The notes beneath the pieces were generated by a model. The model searched no databases, had not been told where the DNA came from, and worked only from the letters and a program-made list of their open reading frames with translations. From UMGS1696 sp964457685 (GTDB taxonomy: Bacteria; Bacillota; Clostridia; Oscillospirales; CAG-272): a DNA stretch of 32,735 nt. Shown piece after piece: positions 15,760 to 23,836 of this stretch; positions within the stretch are counted from its first letter, which is position 1, and each line of letters opens with the position of its first letter. The DNA lies in the NCBI GenBank assembly GCA_964457685.1, contig CAYWFS010000025.1, positions 1 to 32,735 on the forward strand, given 5' to 3'. The position numbers and the translations under genes are program-made.

Positions 15760-17212
15760 CGCGGTTTCCCTTGATATATTTGGAAATCATGCTCTGCTTG
15801 AGATTCCAAAGCTTTTCCGAAAGGTCTACATTGTATTCATGCGGATTCTCGAAACGAAGAACCTCTTTCCACATTGTAGCAATCTCTCTTGCACAGTGGT
15901 CACGAATCTCGTCAAGCGGAGGAAGATTATATACAAGCTTTCCCTTTTCAAATACCGGAACAAGAAGCTCTCTTGCGGTATAATCTTCAACGACACGTCT
16001 TTTCCACGTATATTCGGGGTTGAATATTTCAATGGGGGCGGAATCGTCTATAACCTCGTCTCTGAGCATGAGGAGATCGGCAACAGCTTTTCCCGTTTCG
16101 TTTGAGTAAAGGCGGTATATTTTCTTAAAGCCGGGGTTTGTTATCTTTGCGGCATTTTCGCTGACCTTGATTTTGGGAGTAACAACACCGTTTTCTTCCG
16201 TAGCCGCAAGCTTATATACACATCCGAATACAGCGTCACTCTTTGCCGTGATAAGTCTTTCGCCGACACCGAATCCGTCTATAGAGGCGTCCTGTGAAAG
16301 AAGCTCGTTAATAAGATATTCGTCAAGTGCGTTCGACACTATTATCTTGCAGTCGGTAAGTCCGTTTTCGTCAAGATATGCTCTCGCCTTTTTTGTAAGG
16401 TACGCAATATCTCCCGAGTCTATTCTGATCGCACACTTTTTAAGTCCCATCGGCCACAGAACATCCTTGATAGCCTTTACCGCATTGGGAAGACCGGAGC
16501 CGAATACGCTGTATGTATCTACAAGGAGAGTGGGGTTATTCGGGTAAAGCTTACAGTAGGTAGCAAAGGCTTCATATTCGCTGTCAAACATCTGAACCCA
16601 CGAATGTGCCATTGTACCACCTGCGGGAACACCGTAGAGCTTATCGGAAAGGGTGCAGGCTGTACCTGTGCAACCACCGATATATGCGGCTCTTGCTCCG
16701 TATACTGCGGCATCCTCACCGTGAGCACGTCTTGAACCGAATTCGGATATAGGTCTTCCCTTTGCCGCACGAACCATTCTCGAAGCCTTTGTTGCTATAA
16801 GAGACTGGTGGTTGAGTGAAAGAAGTACATAGGTCTCGATAAGCTGAGCCTCCATTACGGGAGCACGAACGGTAAGAATCGGCTCACCGGGGAAAATAAC
16901 GCTTCCCTCGGGTACGCCCCAAATATCTCCCGTGAATCTGAAGTCCGCAAGATATTTGAGAAATTCTTCCGAGAATATTCCCTTGCCTCTCAGAAATTCT
17001 ATATCCGCTTCGGTAAAGTGAAGCTCCTCGATATAGTGTACTATCTGCTCAAGTCCTGCCGTTATAGCATATCCTCCGCCGTCGGGAACACGTCTGAAAA
17101 ATACATCAAAATATGCAATGGTATTTCTCTTGTCGGTGTCAAAGTAGCCTCTGCCCATTGTAAGCTCGTAAAAATCGCAAAGCAATGACAGACTGTATTC
17201 ATTGTGTTTCAT
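15752..17212 (-). CDS. pncB: Nicotinate phosphoribosyltransferase
   Basis: 486 residues, the size of the Firmicutes-type enzyme. It converts nicotinate and PRPP with ATP to nicotinate mononucleotide in NAD salvage. Landmarks: the N-terminal DFYELTMGRGYF, FFRRVPDGGGYAI, SEFGSRRAHG (phosphate-binding region around the catalytic histidine H164), GGCTGTACTLSDK, the AHSWVQMF segment, and IRIDSGDIAYL. The gene follows thiI with a 19-base gap and overlaps the radical SAM gene by 8 bases, forming a minus-strand housekeeping operon thiI, pncB, radical SAM. Confidence 0.96.
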   Translation of the reverse strand: MKHNEYSLSLLCDFYELTMGRGYFDTDKRNTIAYFDVFFRRVPDGGGYAITAGLEQIVHYIEELHFTEADIEFLRGKGIFSEEFLKYLADFRFTGDIWGVPEGSVIFPGEPILTVRAPVMEAQLIETYVLLSLNHQSLIATKASRMVRAAKGRPISEFGSRRAHGEDAAVYGARAAYIGGCTGTACTLSDKLYGVPAGGTMAHSWVQMFDSEYEAFATYCKLYPNNPTLLVDTYSVFGSGLPNAVKAIKDVLWPMGLKKCAIRIDSGDIAYLTKKARAYLDENGLTDCKIIVSNALDEYLINELLSQDASIDGFGVGERLITAKSDAVFGCVYKLAATEENGVVTPKIKVSENAAKITNPGFKKIYRLYSNETGKAVADLLMLRDEVIDDSAPIEIFNPEYTWKRRVVEDYTARELLVPVFEKGKLVYNLPPLDEIRDHCAREIATMWKEVLRFENPHEYNVDLSEKLWNLKQSMISKYIKGNRGE

Positions 17213-17231
17213 GATACCCTCTCAGTTTATA

Positions 17232-18434
17232 TTAAAGTTCCTGATAAATTGTTTCGAGGTGACGTGTTGCCCATGCTTCGGCTATAAGTGCTTCCACGTC
17301 TACCTTTGCTTCCTCTGCCTTTACCTTTTCGAGGTCGGGCTGAGTTCTGGGATGACGGGGAGTGAAAACGGTACAGCAATCGTCAAACGGCTGGATGGAT
17401 GTGTCAAATGTACCGATAGCACGAGAGATTTTAATTATTTCTTCCTTATCCATACCTATGCACGGACGGAATACGGGAATAGTAGCCGCATCCTCGGTAA
17501 CGCACATAGCTTTCATTGTCTGAGAAGCTACCTGACCGAGAGATTCGCCCGTAACCAGAACATGGCACTCGTTTTCTTCCGCTACCATTGAAGAAAGTCT
17601 CATCATGAAGCGTCTGAGAAGAAGAGTGAAGTAATCCTCTGTGCAGTTGTCTCTAAGCTCCTCCTGAATATGCGTGAGAGAAACAACGTGAACCTTTATC
17701 TTTCCGCTGTATTCGGTAAGCTGTGCGGCAAGCTGCATTACCTTATCGTGTGCCGCCTGGCTTGTGTAGGGCATAGATTCAAAATGCACGCAGTCAACAG
17801 TCATACCACGCTTCATCATCATGTATCCTGCAACGGGAGAGTCGATACCGCCCGAGAGAAGGAGGAGTCCCTTTCCGGCAGAACCGAGAGGCATACCTCC
17901 TGCCGCCTTATCCTGACCTGCGTGAATATATGCGTGAGTTTCTCTTACTTCTATTTTTACCACAACATCAGGCTCGTAAAGATTTACCGTAATGTCGGGT
18001 ATAGCTTCGAGAACCGCCGCACCTACTTCACCCGAAAGCTCGGGAGATGAAAGCGGGAATTTCTTGTCACTTCTCTTGGCTTCGCATTTAAAGGTTTTGA
18101 AGCCTGCGAGCTTTGCCGGGAGATATTTCTTTGCCGTTTCGAGAATGGATTCAAGAGTTTTTTCGGCAACTGCTGCCTTGCATATCGCAACAAAACCGAA
18201 AACCTTTCCGAGCTGGTTGTACAGTACGTCAAAGTTTTCTATTGCTTCGTCATCGGCAGGCTCAACGTATACAGTACTTTGATTGTACGTTATGTCGTAG
18301 TTACCTACCATCTTTGCACGTCTTCTTACTTCCTTGAGAAGCTGAGTTTCAAATGTGGAGCGATTTGTTCCTTTTAATATTATCTCACCGTATTTACAGA
18401 GGATAACTTCCTTGATATTTTCATTATTCGGCAT
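17232..18434 (-). CDS. thiI: tRNA 4-thiouridine synthase / sulfurtransferase ThiI
   Basis: 400 residues. An N-terminal ferredoxin-like plus THUMP RNA-binding region (about 1-165) precedes the PP-loop adenylation domain with SGGIDSPVAGYMMMKRG (about 193-209). The conserved downstream segments TGESLGQVASQTMKAM and RPCIGMDKEEII are present. It adenylates U8 of tRNA and inserts sulfur, and in many organisms also supplies sulfur for thiazole. The rhodanese domain of the E. coli protein is absent, as usual in Firmicutes, so sulfur must come directly from a cysteine desulfurase. First gene of the thiI-pncB-radical SAM operon. Confidence 0.96.
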   Translation of the reverse strand: MPNNENIKEVILCKYGEIILKGTNRSTFETQLLKEVRRRAKMVGNYDITYNQSTVYVEPADDEAIENFDVLYNQLGKVFGFVAICKAAVAEKTLESILETAKKYLPAKLAGFKTFKCEAKRSDKKFPLSSPELSGEVGAAVLEAIPDITVNLYEPDVVVKIEVRETHAYIHAGQDKAAGGMPLGSAGKGLLLLSGGIDSPVAGYMMMKRGMTVDCVHFESMPYTSQAAHDKVMQLAAQLTEYSGKIKVHVVSLTHIQEELRDNCTEDYFTLLLRRFMMRLSSMVAEENECHVLVTGESLGQVASQTMKAMCVTEDAATIPVFRPCIGMDKEEIIKISRAIGTFDTSIQPFDDCCTVFTPRHPRTQPDLEKVKAEEAKVDVEALIAEAWATRHLETIYQEL

Positions 18435-18597
18435 ATAAGCACCTTTTTCATATTAATTTTTGTAAATCCTATTATAACCCATATTAGTATATCACACTTT
18501 TCTACTTTATAAAATAGTGATTTCCACCAAATACGCTATTATACTTTTGTTGCTTTTTACCGATTCAAGGCTTATATCAAAAAAAAGGCAGCTTATA

Positions 18598-18647
18598 AAC
18601 CGCCCCCCAAAAGTTAGATTCAAAAAACTAACGATTGAGAGGCGGTT
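18598..18647 (-). terminator. Composite hairpin downstream of the XRE gene, probable terminator
   Basis: AACCGCC (18598-18604) pairs with GGCGGTT (18641-18647), and inside it GTTAG (18613-18617) pairs with CTAAC (18628-18632). On the minus strand it is followed about 12 bases later by an eight-U run (18579-18586). It lies 34 bases past the stop of the XRE-family gene. The rest of 18435-18680 shows only AT-rich sequence upstream of thiI. Confidence 0.5.
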
Positions 18648-18680
18648 CATTTGTGCGTATTCTGCCCTTATTTTATTCGA

Positions 18681-20054
18681 TTATTTCTCGTTAAACGAGT
18701 TGTCGAGGTGCTGACGTATCACCTTTTTAACGTACTCGGCTATATCGTCTCCGAAATTTTTGTCAAGCTTTTCAACAGGCACGTCGTTGTCGTTTTCAGA
18801 GTCAACATCTCCGATAACCGAAACATCCCCTTTCGTAATTATGCCTCCTGCAACGTCCCCCTGCACAGCAACATCGCCGCTTGTATTTATGCCTCCCGCA
18901 ACATCTCCGCCGACCGAAACATCACCGTTCGTGCTTACGCCTTCGTCAACATCTCCTCCAACTGAAACATCGCCGCCTGCACTGATGTATCCTCCAACAT
19001 CTCCGCCGACACTTATATCCGTACCTGCATCGGGACTTCCTTCAACGTCTCCGCCGACCGATATACTTCCTCCTGCGTCAATATCTCCGTCAACGTCACC
19101 GCTCACGTTCACATCACAATCGCAGTTAATATTACCGCTTAAATCTCCGTCAACATTAACGTCTCCATCTGCTTCTATATCTCCGTAAAGATCGCCGCCG
19201 ATGTTCACGTCTCCGTTTATGTCGCTGATCTCACCCTTCATATCCGCACCTATGGTAACAGTATTGCAGTTTGAAATATTGCCGTTCATGTCACCCATTA
19301 TTACAACGGAGGATGCATCGCTTATATCAAAATCGCAGTCACCGTTTATTTCACGGCTTGTACCATCTGTTGTATTTTTTTCCTTGTGATTTTCGTGTAC
19401 ACCGAATTCTCCCTGAGCTTCTCCGCCGATAGAATTACAGTTTACACCGAATCCGGCAGTAACATTTCCCATTACATTTCCGCATTTTGTTTCAAAACCG
19501 GAGTTTACGTTTCCACCGACATCTCCGCAGATTGTCATATCAAAGCCCGAGGTTGCGTCTCCGATTACGTTTTTCTCAACGGTAACGCTCATATCGGAGC
19601 TGAGTGTGTGAACATTTCCGTTTACGACAACTTTTATGAATTTGTTCGGCTGCTGGGTAAAGCTGTTTATCTCTTTTCCGTTCTTGCGTATCAATATCTC
19701 ATATGTGTCAAGCTTGAAGTTGAGCGTTTCACCTTTTTTGTCGAGATTCGTATTTCCACCATCGGAAATTGTTTCGTCAACCTCTCCTACTTCAAATGTA
19801 ATCTCAGGCTCCGACTCGTCATTACCTACCGCTGCCGTATTCATCTCCTCGATTCCCATGACGGAAGCTATCGACTGTCCGAATATATCCGCAAGTATCG
19901 GAAGCGTGAGAATATCGGGAAGTGTTTCGCTTCTTTCCCACTGTGAAACCGCCTGGTGACTTACTCCTATCATATCGGCAAGCTCTGCCTGTGTAAGACC
20001 TTTATTTTTTCTGAGTTCTGCTATTCTCTGTCCGATTATTGTTCTGTCAGTCAT
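18681..20054 (-). CDS. XRE-family DNA-binding protein fused to a 16-residue-repeat beta-helix domain
   Basis: 457 residues from the ATG at 20054, which has GGAG closely upstream; a longer frame to 20168 has no ribosome site. Residues about 8-62 are an XRE/Cro-type helix-turn-helix (LTQAELADMIGVSHQAVSQW) with dimer region to about 70. A linker and a small domain (about 100-165, FKLDTYEILIRKNGKEI) follow. From about 165 to 424 the protein consists of degenerate repeats, clearest from 249 to 424, of 16 residues such as GDVSVGGDVAGGINTS. Such glycine/valine/aspartate patterns resemble bactofilin or other polymer-forming beta-helices. The C-terminus (KLDKNFGDDIAEYVKKVI) is a charged helix. I see no membrane segment. 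It may be a regulator that polymerises or is sensed at a scaffold; the function is unknown. Confidence 0.85.
   Translation of the reverse strand: MTDRTIIGQRIAELRKNKGLTQAELADMIGVSHQAVSQWERSETLPDILTLPILADIFGQSIASVMGIEEMNTAAVGNDESEPEITFEVGEVDETISDGGNTNLDKKGETLNFKLDTYEILIRKNGKEINSFTQQPNKFIKVVVNGNVHTLSSDMSVTVEKNVIGDATSGFDMTICGDVGGNVNSGFETKCGNVMGNVTAGFGVNCNSIGGEAQGEFGVHENHKEKNTTDGTSREINGDCDFDISDASSVVIMGDMNGNISNCNTVTIGADMKGEISDINGDVNIGGDLYGDIEADGDVNVDGDLSGNINCDCDVNVSGDVDGDIDAGGSISVGGDVEGSPDAGTDISVGGDVGGYISAGGDVSVGGDVDEGVSTNGDVSVGGDVAGGINTSGDVAVQGDVAGGIITKGDVSVIGDVDSENDNDVPVEKLDKNFGDDIAEYVKKVIRQHLDNSFNEK
18783..19310 (-). repeat. 48-bp-period coding repeats of the beta-helix domain
   Basis: Eleven consecutive 16-residue units (48 bases each) with the consensus GDVxVxGDVxGxIxxx encode residues about 249-424 of the XRE fusion protein. 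Units differ at the DNA level, so this is an old protein repeat, not a recent tandem expansion. Repeat number may vary between strains. Confidence 0.8.
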
Positions 20055-20129
20055 GATGTATCTCCTTTTTTTATGCAATAAATATTGTTTTTTTTGAGTA
20101 CTCGAGTGGACTGCCGTGCAGTATTTGTT

Positions 20130-20168
20130 TTCTGAATTCAGAATAACATAAATCAGATAAAAAAGCAA
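20130..20168 (-). promoter_or_regulatory. Promoter of the XRE gene with an overlapping 14-bp palindrome
   Basis: On the minus strand TTGCTT (20168-20163) and TATTCT (20145-20140) are 17 bases apart. The perfect palindrome TTCTGAATTCAGAA (20130-20143) overlaps the -10. This is the usual place for an operator through which an XRE-family protein represses its own gene. Confidence 0.5.
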
Positions 20169-20468
20169 TAAAGTTTTAATTGAATTTCAAAAAAATGTTT
20201 TTTTCAAGTGCCGCTTGATTTTTTCTTCCCGTTTTCGGCTTTATATCTGAGTATATTCCATTATTTTCCTTTACGTTGCGTTTTCGTATTCAGTCGAATA
20301 ATCTGCGTGAACAAGTCCGCACTTGCGAATTTTTATGCGGATTATTGTATTTTTTATGTATTCAAGCAATGCTTGAGTCCGTATTTGTGACAGCTTTTCG
20401 ATTGCTCGAATACAATATAAAGGAGAGCCGACAAAACACGAAAACAGCTCTGCGGAAAGGATGGGGCA
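20169..20468. other. Divergent intergenic region upstream of the spore-cortex genes
   Basis: An AT-rich stretch without a supported gene. A weak plus-strand -10 (TACAAT at 20411-20416) lies close to the spore-cortex genes, with only a poor -35 match (TGACAG at 20388). A sporulation sigma factor may be used instead, but I cannot fit a clear consensus. AAAGGATGGGG before 20469 is the ribosome site of the first spore gene. Confidence 0.35.
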
Positions 20469-20954
20469 ATGAACAACGACAAGGGATATTTGAAAATCAG
20501 CGTCTCCGAAGCCGGTGGTACTATTCCTCTAAAAGGAGCATCCGTTATAATAAGCGAATACGGAAACGAAAGCACCACTTTATATTCACTGATAACAAAC
20601 GACAGCGGACTTACAAAAACAGTTTCGCTTGACGCACCCTCACAAAGCGAAAGTCTTACTCCCGGTTCGTATCAGCCGTACTCTTTATATACGATAGACG
20701 TATTCCTTGACGGATATTATCCAATCGAAAGCGTGGGAGTTCCGATTTTTGCGGGGATTACGTCAATTCAGCCGTTCAATCTTATTCCTCTCAGCGAAGA
20801 AGAACTGATAAACGGCACCGAAGACGGACGGATAATGATATACGAAACTCCGAAAACAGGAACACTCGCACAAGATTCGCCCAGAGATGAGCTTGGAAAC
20901 AAAAACGGAACAATATCGGGCGGAATAATAAACGACAGAGAGGAACAAGAATGA
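20469..20954 (+). CDS. SleC pro-domain-like protein (carboxypeptidase-regulatory-like fold)
   Basis: 161 residues, no signal peptide. The N-terminal 100 residues form a small beta-sandwich of the regulatory type: GYLKISVSEAGG, then GASVIISEY, TNDSGLTKTVSLDAP, SLTPGSYQPYSLYTIDVFLDGYYP and a strand ending PFNLIPL. As I recall, clostridial SleC begins with a pro-region of the same pattern (a Tyr-rich segment, then a strand leading to IxxIQxxNLxP). The C-terminal 55 residues are a polar tail. The stop overlaps the start of the next gene (ATGA), so the two are translated together. It may be an inhibitor or pro-domain encoded separately from its enzyme. A structural role in the spore is the alternative. 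Confidence 0.65.
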   Translation: MNNDKGYLKISVSEAGGTIPLKGASVIISEYGNESTTLYSLITNDSGLTKTVSLDAPSQSESLTPGSYQPYSLYTIDVFLDGYYPIESVGVPIFAGITSIQPFNLIPLSEEELINGTEDGRIMIYETPKTGTLAQDSPRDELGNKNGTISGGIINDREEQE

Positions 20955-22357
20955 ACAACGGTGCAATACTCCCTGTAATTCCCGAAAGCATCACGGTACA
21001 TCTCGGAAGACCGTCGGAAAACGCACGAAATGTAACAGTCACCTTCACCGACTATATAAAAAACGTAGCATCCAGCGAAATATACCCGACATGGAACGAA
21101 AATGCTCTCCGTGCCAACATTCTCGCACAGATAAGCTTTACTCTAAATCGTGTATATACCGAATACTACCGAAGTCGCGGTTACGATTACGACATCACAA
21201 ACTCAACGACAGTAGACCAGTCCTTTGTTTACGGACGTGATATATTTGAAAACATCTCGCAAATTGTTGACGAAATATTCAATGAATACATACGACGAAC
21301 CGGTTCCGTAGAGCCTCTTTTCGCCGTATATTGCGATGGTGTAAATGTACAGTGCAACGGTGTTTCTCAGTGGGGAAGTCAGGAGCTTGCCGAGCAGGGG
21401 TACACTCCGTACGAAATCCTGAAATATTATTACGGTGACGAGATAGAGATAGTAGAAAACGTACCTGTTGTCGGAAGCTCTCAGTCTTACGGCGGTACTC
21501 CTCTCAGAATAGGAGACAACGGAGACGATGTATACCTGATACAGATACGTCTTAACAGAATATCGAGAAACTACCCGAGCATTCCGAAAATACGAGACAC
21601 AAACGGTCTTTTTTCAGCCGACACGGAAAACGCAGTTAAAGCCTTTCAAGAGCAGTTCGACCTTACTCCCGACGGAATAGTGGGAAACGCAACATGGTAT
21701 GCCATAAGCAGAATCTACACGGCGGTAAAACGTCTTGCCGACATAAACTCAGAGGGAATATCTATAAACGAAGTAACACTTATATTCAATGGAAGACTTT
21801 CGGTAGGGTCTGCCGGTCTTTCCGTGCGGGAGCTTCAAGTATTGCTTGCATTTATCGCCGAGTTTGACAGTGCCGTGTCCTCCCCTGCCATAGACGGAAT
21901 ATTCGGAAACGGAACAAGAGCCTCTGTCGAAAGTTTCCAATATGAGTACGGTCTCACTCAAAACGGTGTGGTGGATGAAACGACATGGGATGCAATCGTA
22001 AATGTTTTTCAAACCTTGCGTGCGTCACTTCCTCAGGGGTATCTCGGTGAGCCGACTCTCGTTTATCCCGGAACTCCTCTCAGCGTAGGTTCAAGAGGAG
22101 ACGATGTTGCGGCACTTCAAACCTATCTCAACAGAATATCGGACGTTTATACCGACATTCCCAAGCTTGACGTTGACGGAGTTTTCGGAAGCAACACACA
22201 AAATGCGGTCAGAATATATCAGCGGATATTCGGACTTGACGAAAGAGGCATTGTCGGAGCGGTAACATGGGCTTCGATAACCAACACCTATCGCACACTG
22301 ACCGACGGACAGCTCGGCTCGGAGAATCAATTCGGCGGCACACTCAGCTCAAATTGA
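20951..22357 (+). CDS. sleC: SleC-like spore cortex-lytic protein: SpoIID-type domain plus three peptidoglycan-binding domains
   Basis: 468 residues, no signal peptide, as expected of proteins made inside the mother cell. Residues about 30-170 resemble the SpoIID/LytB lytic transglycosylase fold of SleC: DYIKNVASSEIYPTWNENAL contains the candidate catalytic glutamate E43, followed by LRANILAQISFTLNRVYTEYY. The segment NGVSQWGSQELAEQGYTPYE (near residues 137-156) matches the SpoIID GMSQYGA region. Three PG_binding_1 domains follow (about 182-265, 285-360, 375-455), each with a typical GxxGxxVxxLQ start and a DGxFGxxTxxAVxxFQ core. It would hydrolyse spore cortex peptidoglycan at germination. 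Unlike classical SleC, the pro-region is encoded by the preceding gene. Confidence 0.8.
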   Translation: MNNGAILPVIPESITVHLGRPSENARNVTVTFTDYIKNVASSEIYPTWNENALRANILAQISFTLNRVYTEYYRSRGYDYDITNSTTVDQSFVYGRDIFENISQIVDEIFNEYIRRTGSVEPLFAVYCDGVNVQCNGVSQWGSQELAEQGYTPYEILKYYYGDEIEIVENVPVVGSSQSYGGTPLRIGDNGDDVYLIQIRLNRISRNYPSIPKIRDTNGLFSADTENAVKAFQEQFDLTPDGIVGNATWYAISRIYTAVKRLADINSEGISINEVTLIFNGRLSVGSAGLSVRELQVLLAFIAEFDSAVSSPAIDGIFGNGTRASVESFQYEYGLTQNGVVDETTWDAIVNVFQTLRASLPQGYLGEPTLVYPGTPLSVGSRGDDVAALQTYLNRISDVYTDIPKLDVDGVFGSNTQNAVRIYQRIFGLDERGIVGAVTWASITNTYRTLTDGQLGSENQFGGTLSSN

Positions 22358-22370
22358 AAGGAGGTGCATT

Positions 22371-22889
22371 ATGAACTACGACCTCTCAAACGAATCCGAC
22401 AGAATACGCAGACTCCAAACCATGCTGCGGTATCTTTCGTTTGCTTGCGAAAAACCTACTTACAAGGTAAACGTCAGCGGTAACTTCGATATAGCTACGG
22501 AAAATGCGGTAATGAGCTTTCAAGCCGCAAACAAACTGCCCGTCACGGGAATAGCCGACCTCGAAACATGGAACGCTATAGTTGAAGAATATGAAAGAGA
22601 GCTTTCTCTCAGGGAAAAGGTGCTTATAGACCCGATAGGCTCTGACCCTTATTTCGTCACACCGCAGGGAGAAAGAAGCGTCACCGTGCTTATATTGCAA
22701 ATACTCCTCACTTCACTCCGCATAAGATACGACTTCGCACCGATTCAACTGTCGGGTAACTACGACGAAAGGACAGCCGATGCGGTTCGGGTAATACAAA
22801 AAGCAAATTCACTTCCGACCACCGGAAACGCAGACAGACTGACATGGCAAAGAATAGCTCTCGAATTTAACACCGCTCGCGGGGAATAA
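22371..22889 (+). CDS. Peptidoglycan-binding protein with two PG_binding_1 domains
   Basis: 172 residues, almost entirely two PG_binding_1 domains (about 8-75 and 100-170). Each has the three-helix pattern: IRRLQTMLRYLSF with NFDIATENAVMSFQAANKLPVTG, and VLILQILLTSLRI with NYDERTADAVRVIQKANSLPTTG. There is no catalytic domain or signal peptide. It begins 13 bases after the SleC-like gene with a strong AAAGGAGG ribosome site and is the last gene before a terminator. It may target or hold the lytic enzyme on the cortex, or be a spore structural protein. Confidence 0.85.
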   Translation: MNYDLSNESDRIRRLQTMLRYLSFACEKPTYKVNVSGNFDIATENAVMSFQAANKLPVTGIADLETWNAIVEEYERELSLREKVLIDPIGSDPYFVTPQGERSVTVLILQILLTSLRIRYDFAPIQLSGNYDERTADAVRVIQKANSLPTTGNADRLTWQRIALEFNTARGE

Positions 22890-22907
22890 ACCTCGCTTTT
22901 CACCTCT

Positions 22908-22946
22908 CCGCTTGTTTGAAGTTTATCCTCAATCAAGCGGTTTTTT
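22908..22946 (+). terminator. Terminator of the spore-cortex operon
   Basis: CCGCTTG (22908-22914) pairs with CAAGCGG (22934-22940), followed directly by TTTTTT (22941-22946). It lies 18 bases beyond the last stop codon. Confidence 0.85.
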
Positions 22947-22977
22947 CATATTTTATGGATTAATATTACAATAAAAC

Positions 22978-23006
22978 TTGATTTACGTTAATACTTATGA
23001 TATAAT
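22978..23006 (+). promoter_or_regulatory. Promoter of the EEP/GH43 operon
   Basis: TTGATT (22978-22983) and TATAAT (23001-23006) are separated by exactly 17 bases. The start point would be near 23013, giving a leader of about 40 bases with the ribosome site GGGGTGA. Confidence 0.75.
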
Positions 23007-23053
23007 CTATAAAAAAATCGGATTCTAAATCTCTTATAAAGGGGTGAAAATAT

Positions 23054-23836
23054 ATGAGCAAATTCAATGTATTCTCATTCAACGTGAGATACGACACAAA
23101 AGGAGACGGCAGAAACGCTTTCTCCGCCGAAAGAAAGGACTTTATAAAGAAGGAGTTCCCGAAGTATCAGGCAGACATCATCGGTTTCCAGGAAGCTCTC
23201 CCTCATGTCAAACAGTGGCTTATCGACAATCTCACCGATTATGAGGTAGTCGGAGCAGGCAGAGGAAAGAACTACGATGACGAAAGCAACGTGATAGCGT
23301 TCAGACGTGACAAATTCGAGCTTATCTCCCTCGAGACCTTCTGGCTGTCCGATACTCCCGGAAAACCCGGCTCCCGTTTCTCTACCGACCAGAGTGTATG
23401 CCCGAGAATATGCACCTGCGTAACACTTCTTGAGCGTGAGTCCGGAAAGCTGTTCCGTCACTACAACACTCACCTCGACCATGTGGGTGCGTTTGCTCAG
23501 GCTCAGGGAATCTCTCTTATCCTGAACAGAATAGCAAAAGATTACTCAAACAATCCTCTTCCCGTAATTCTCACAGGAGACTTCAACGTAACCCCCGACA
23601 GCGTTGTTGTTCAGTCCGTGCTGAATTTTGACGGTTGCGGTGCCAAGCTTGTTGACTCTACCGCAAAAATTCCTTTCTCTTTCCATGCATACAATCCCGA
23701 AAAGGTAAAGTCAAAGATAGACTATGTGTTTACAGACCTTGCCTTTGATGAAAGCACTGTTGCCGTGGCAGATGACTGCGAAGACGGAATATTCTTCTCG
23801 GATCACTATCCCGTAGGTGTAACACTTGAAATATGA
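23054..23836 (+). CDS. Endonuclease/exonuclease/phosphatase (EEP) family protein
   Basis: 260 residues with no signal peptide, so cytoplasmic. The EEP metal-dependent phosphodiesterase motifs are in order: FNVR near the N-terminus, the metal-binding glutamate in GFQEAL, RHYNTHLDH, TGDFNVTPDS and the C-terminal SDHYPVG histidine-aspartate pair. Family members cleave phosphodiester bonds in DNA, RNA, sphingolipids or inositol phosphates; which substrate applies here cannot be read from the sequence. The stop overlaps the start of the GH43-like lipoprotein gene (ATGA), suggesting joint translation, which is unusual for a nuclease and hints at a small-molecule phosphoester substrate. Confidence 0.9.
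   Translation: MSKFNVFSFNVRYDTKGDGRNAFSAERKDFIKKEFPKYQADIIGFQEALPHVKQWLIDNLTDYEVVGAGRGKNYDDESNVIAFRRDKFELISLETFWLSDTPGKPGSRFSTDQSVCPRICTCVTLLERESGKLFRHYNTHLDHVGAFAQAQGISLILNRIAKDYSNNPLPVILTGDFNVTPDSVVVQSVLNFDGCGAKLVDSTAKIPFSFHAYNPEKVKSKIDYVFTDLAFDESTVAVADDCEDGIFFSDHYPVGVTLEI

Noticed and set aside
18760..19188. A 142-residue Ser/Thr/Pro-rich plus-strand protein
   Set aside because: It is the antisense shadow of the repeat region of the XRE fusion gene; its repetitive composition comes from the opposite strand.
18783..19310. A CRISPR or satellite array because of the 48-bp period
   Set aside because: The period lies in frame within a coding region, the units differ at the DNA level and there are no spacer-like unique segments of constant size.
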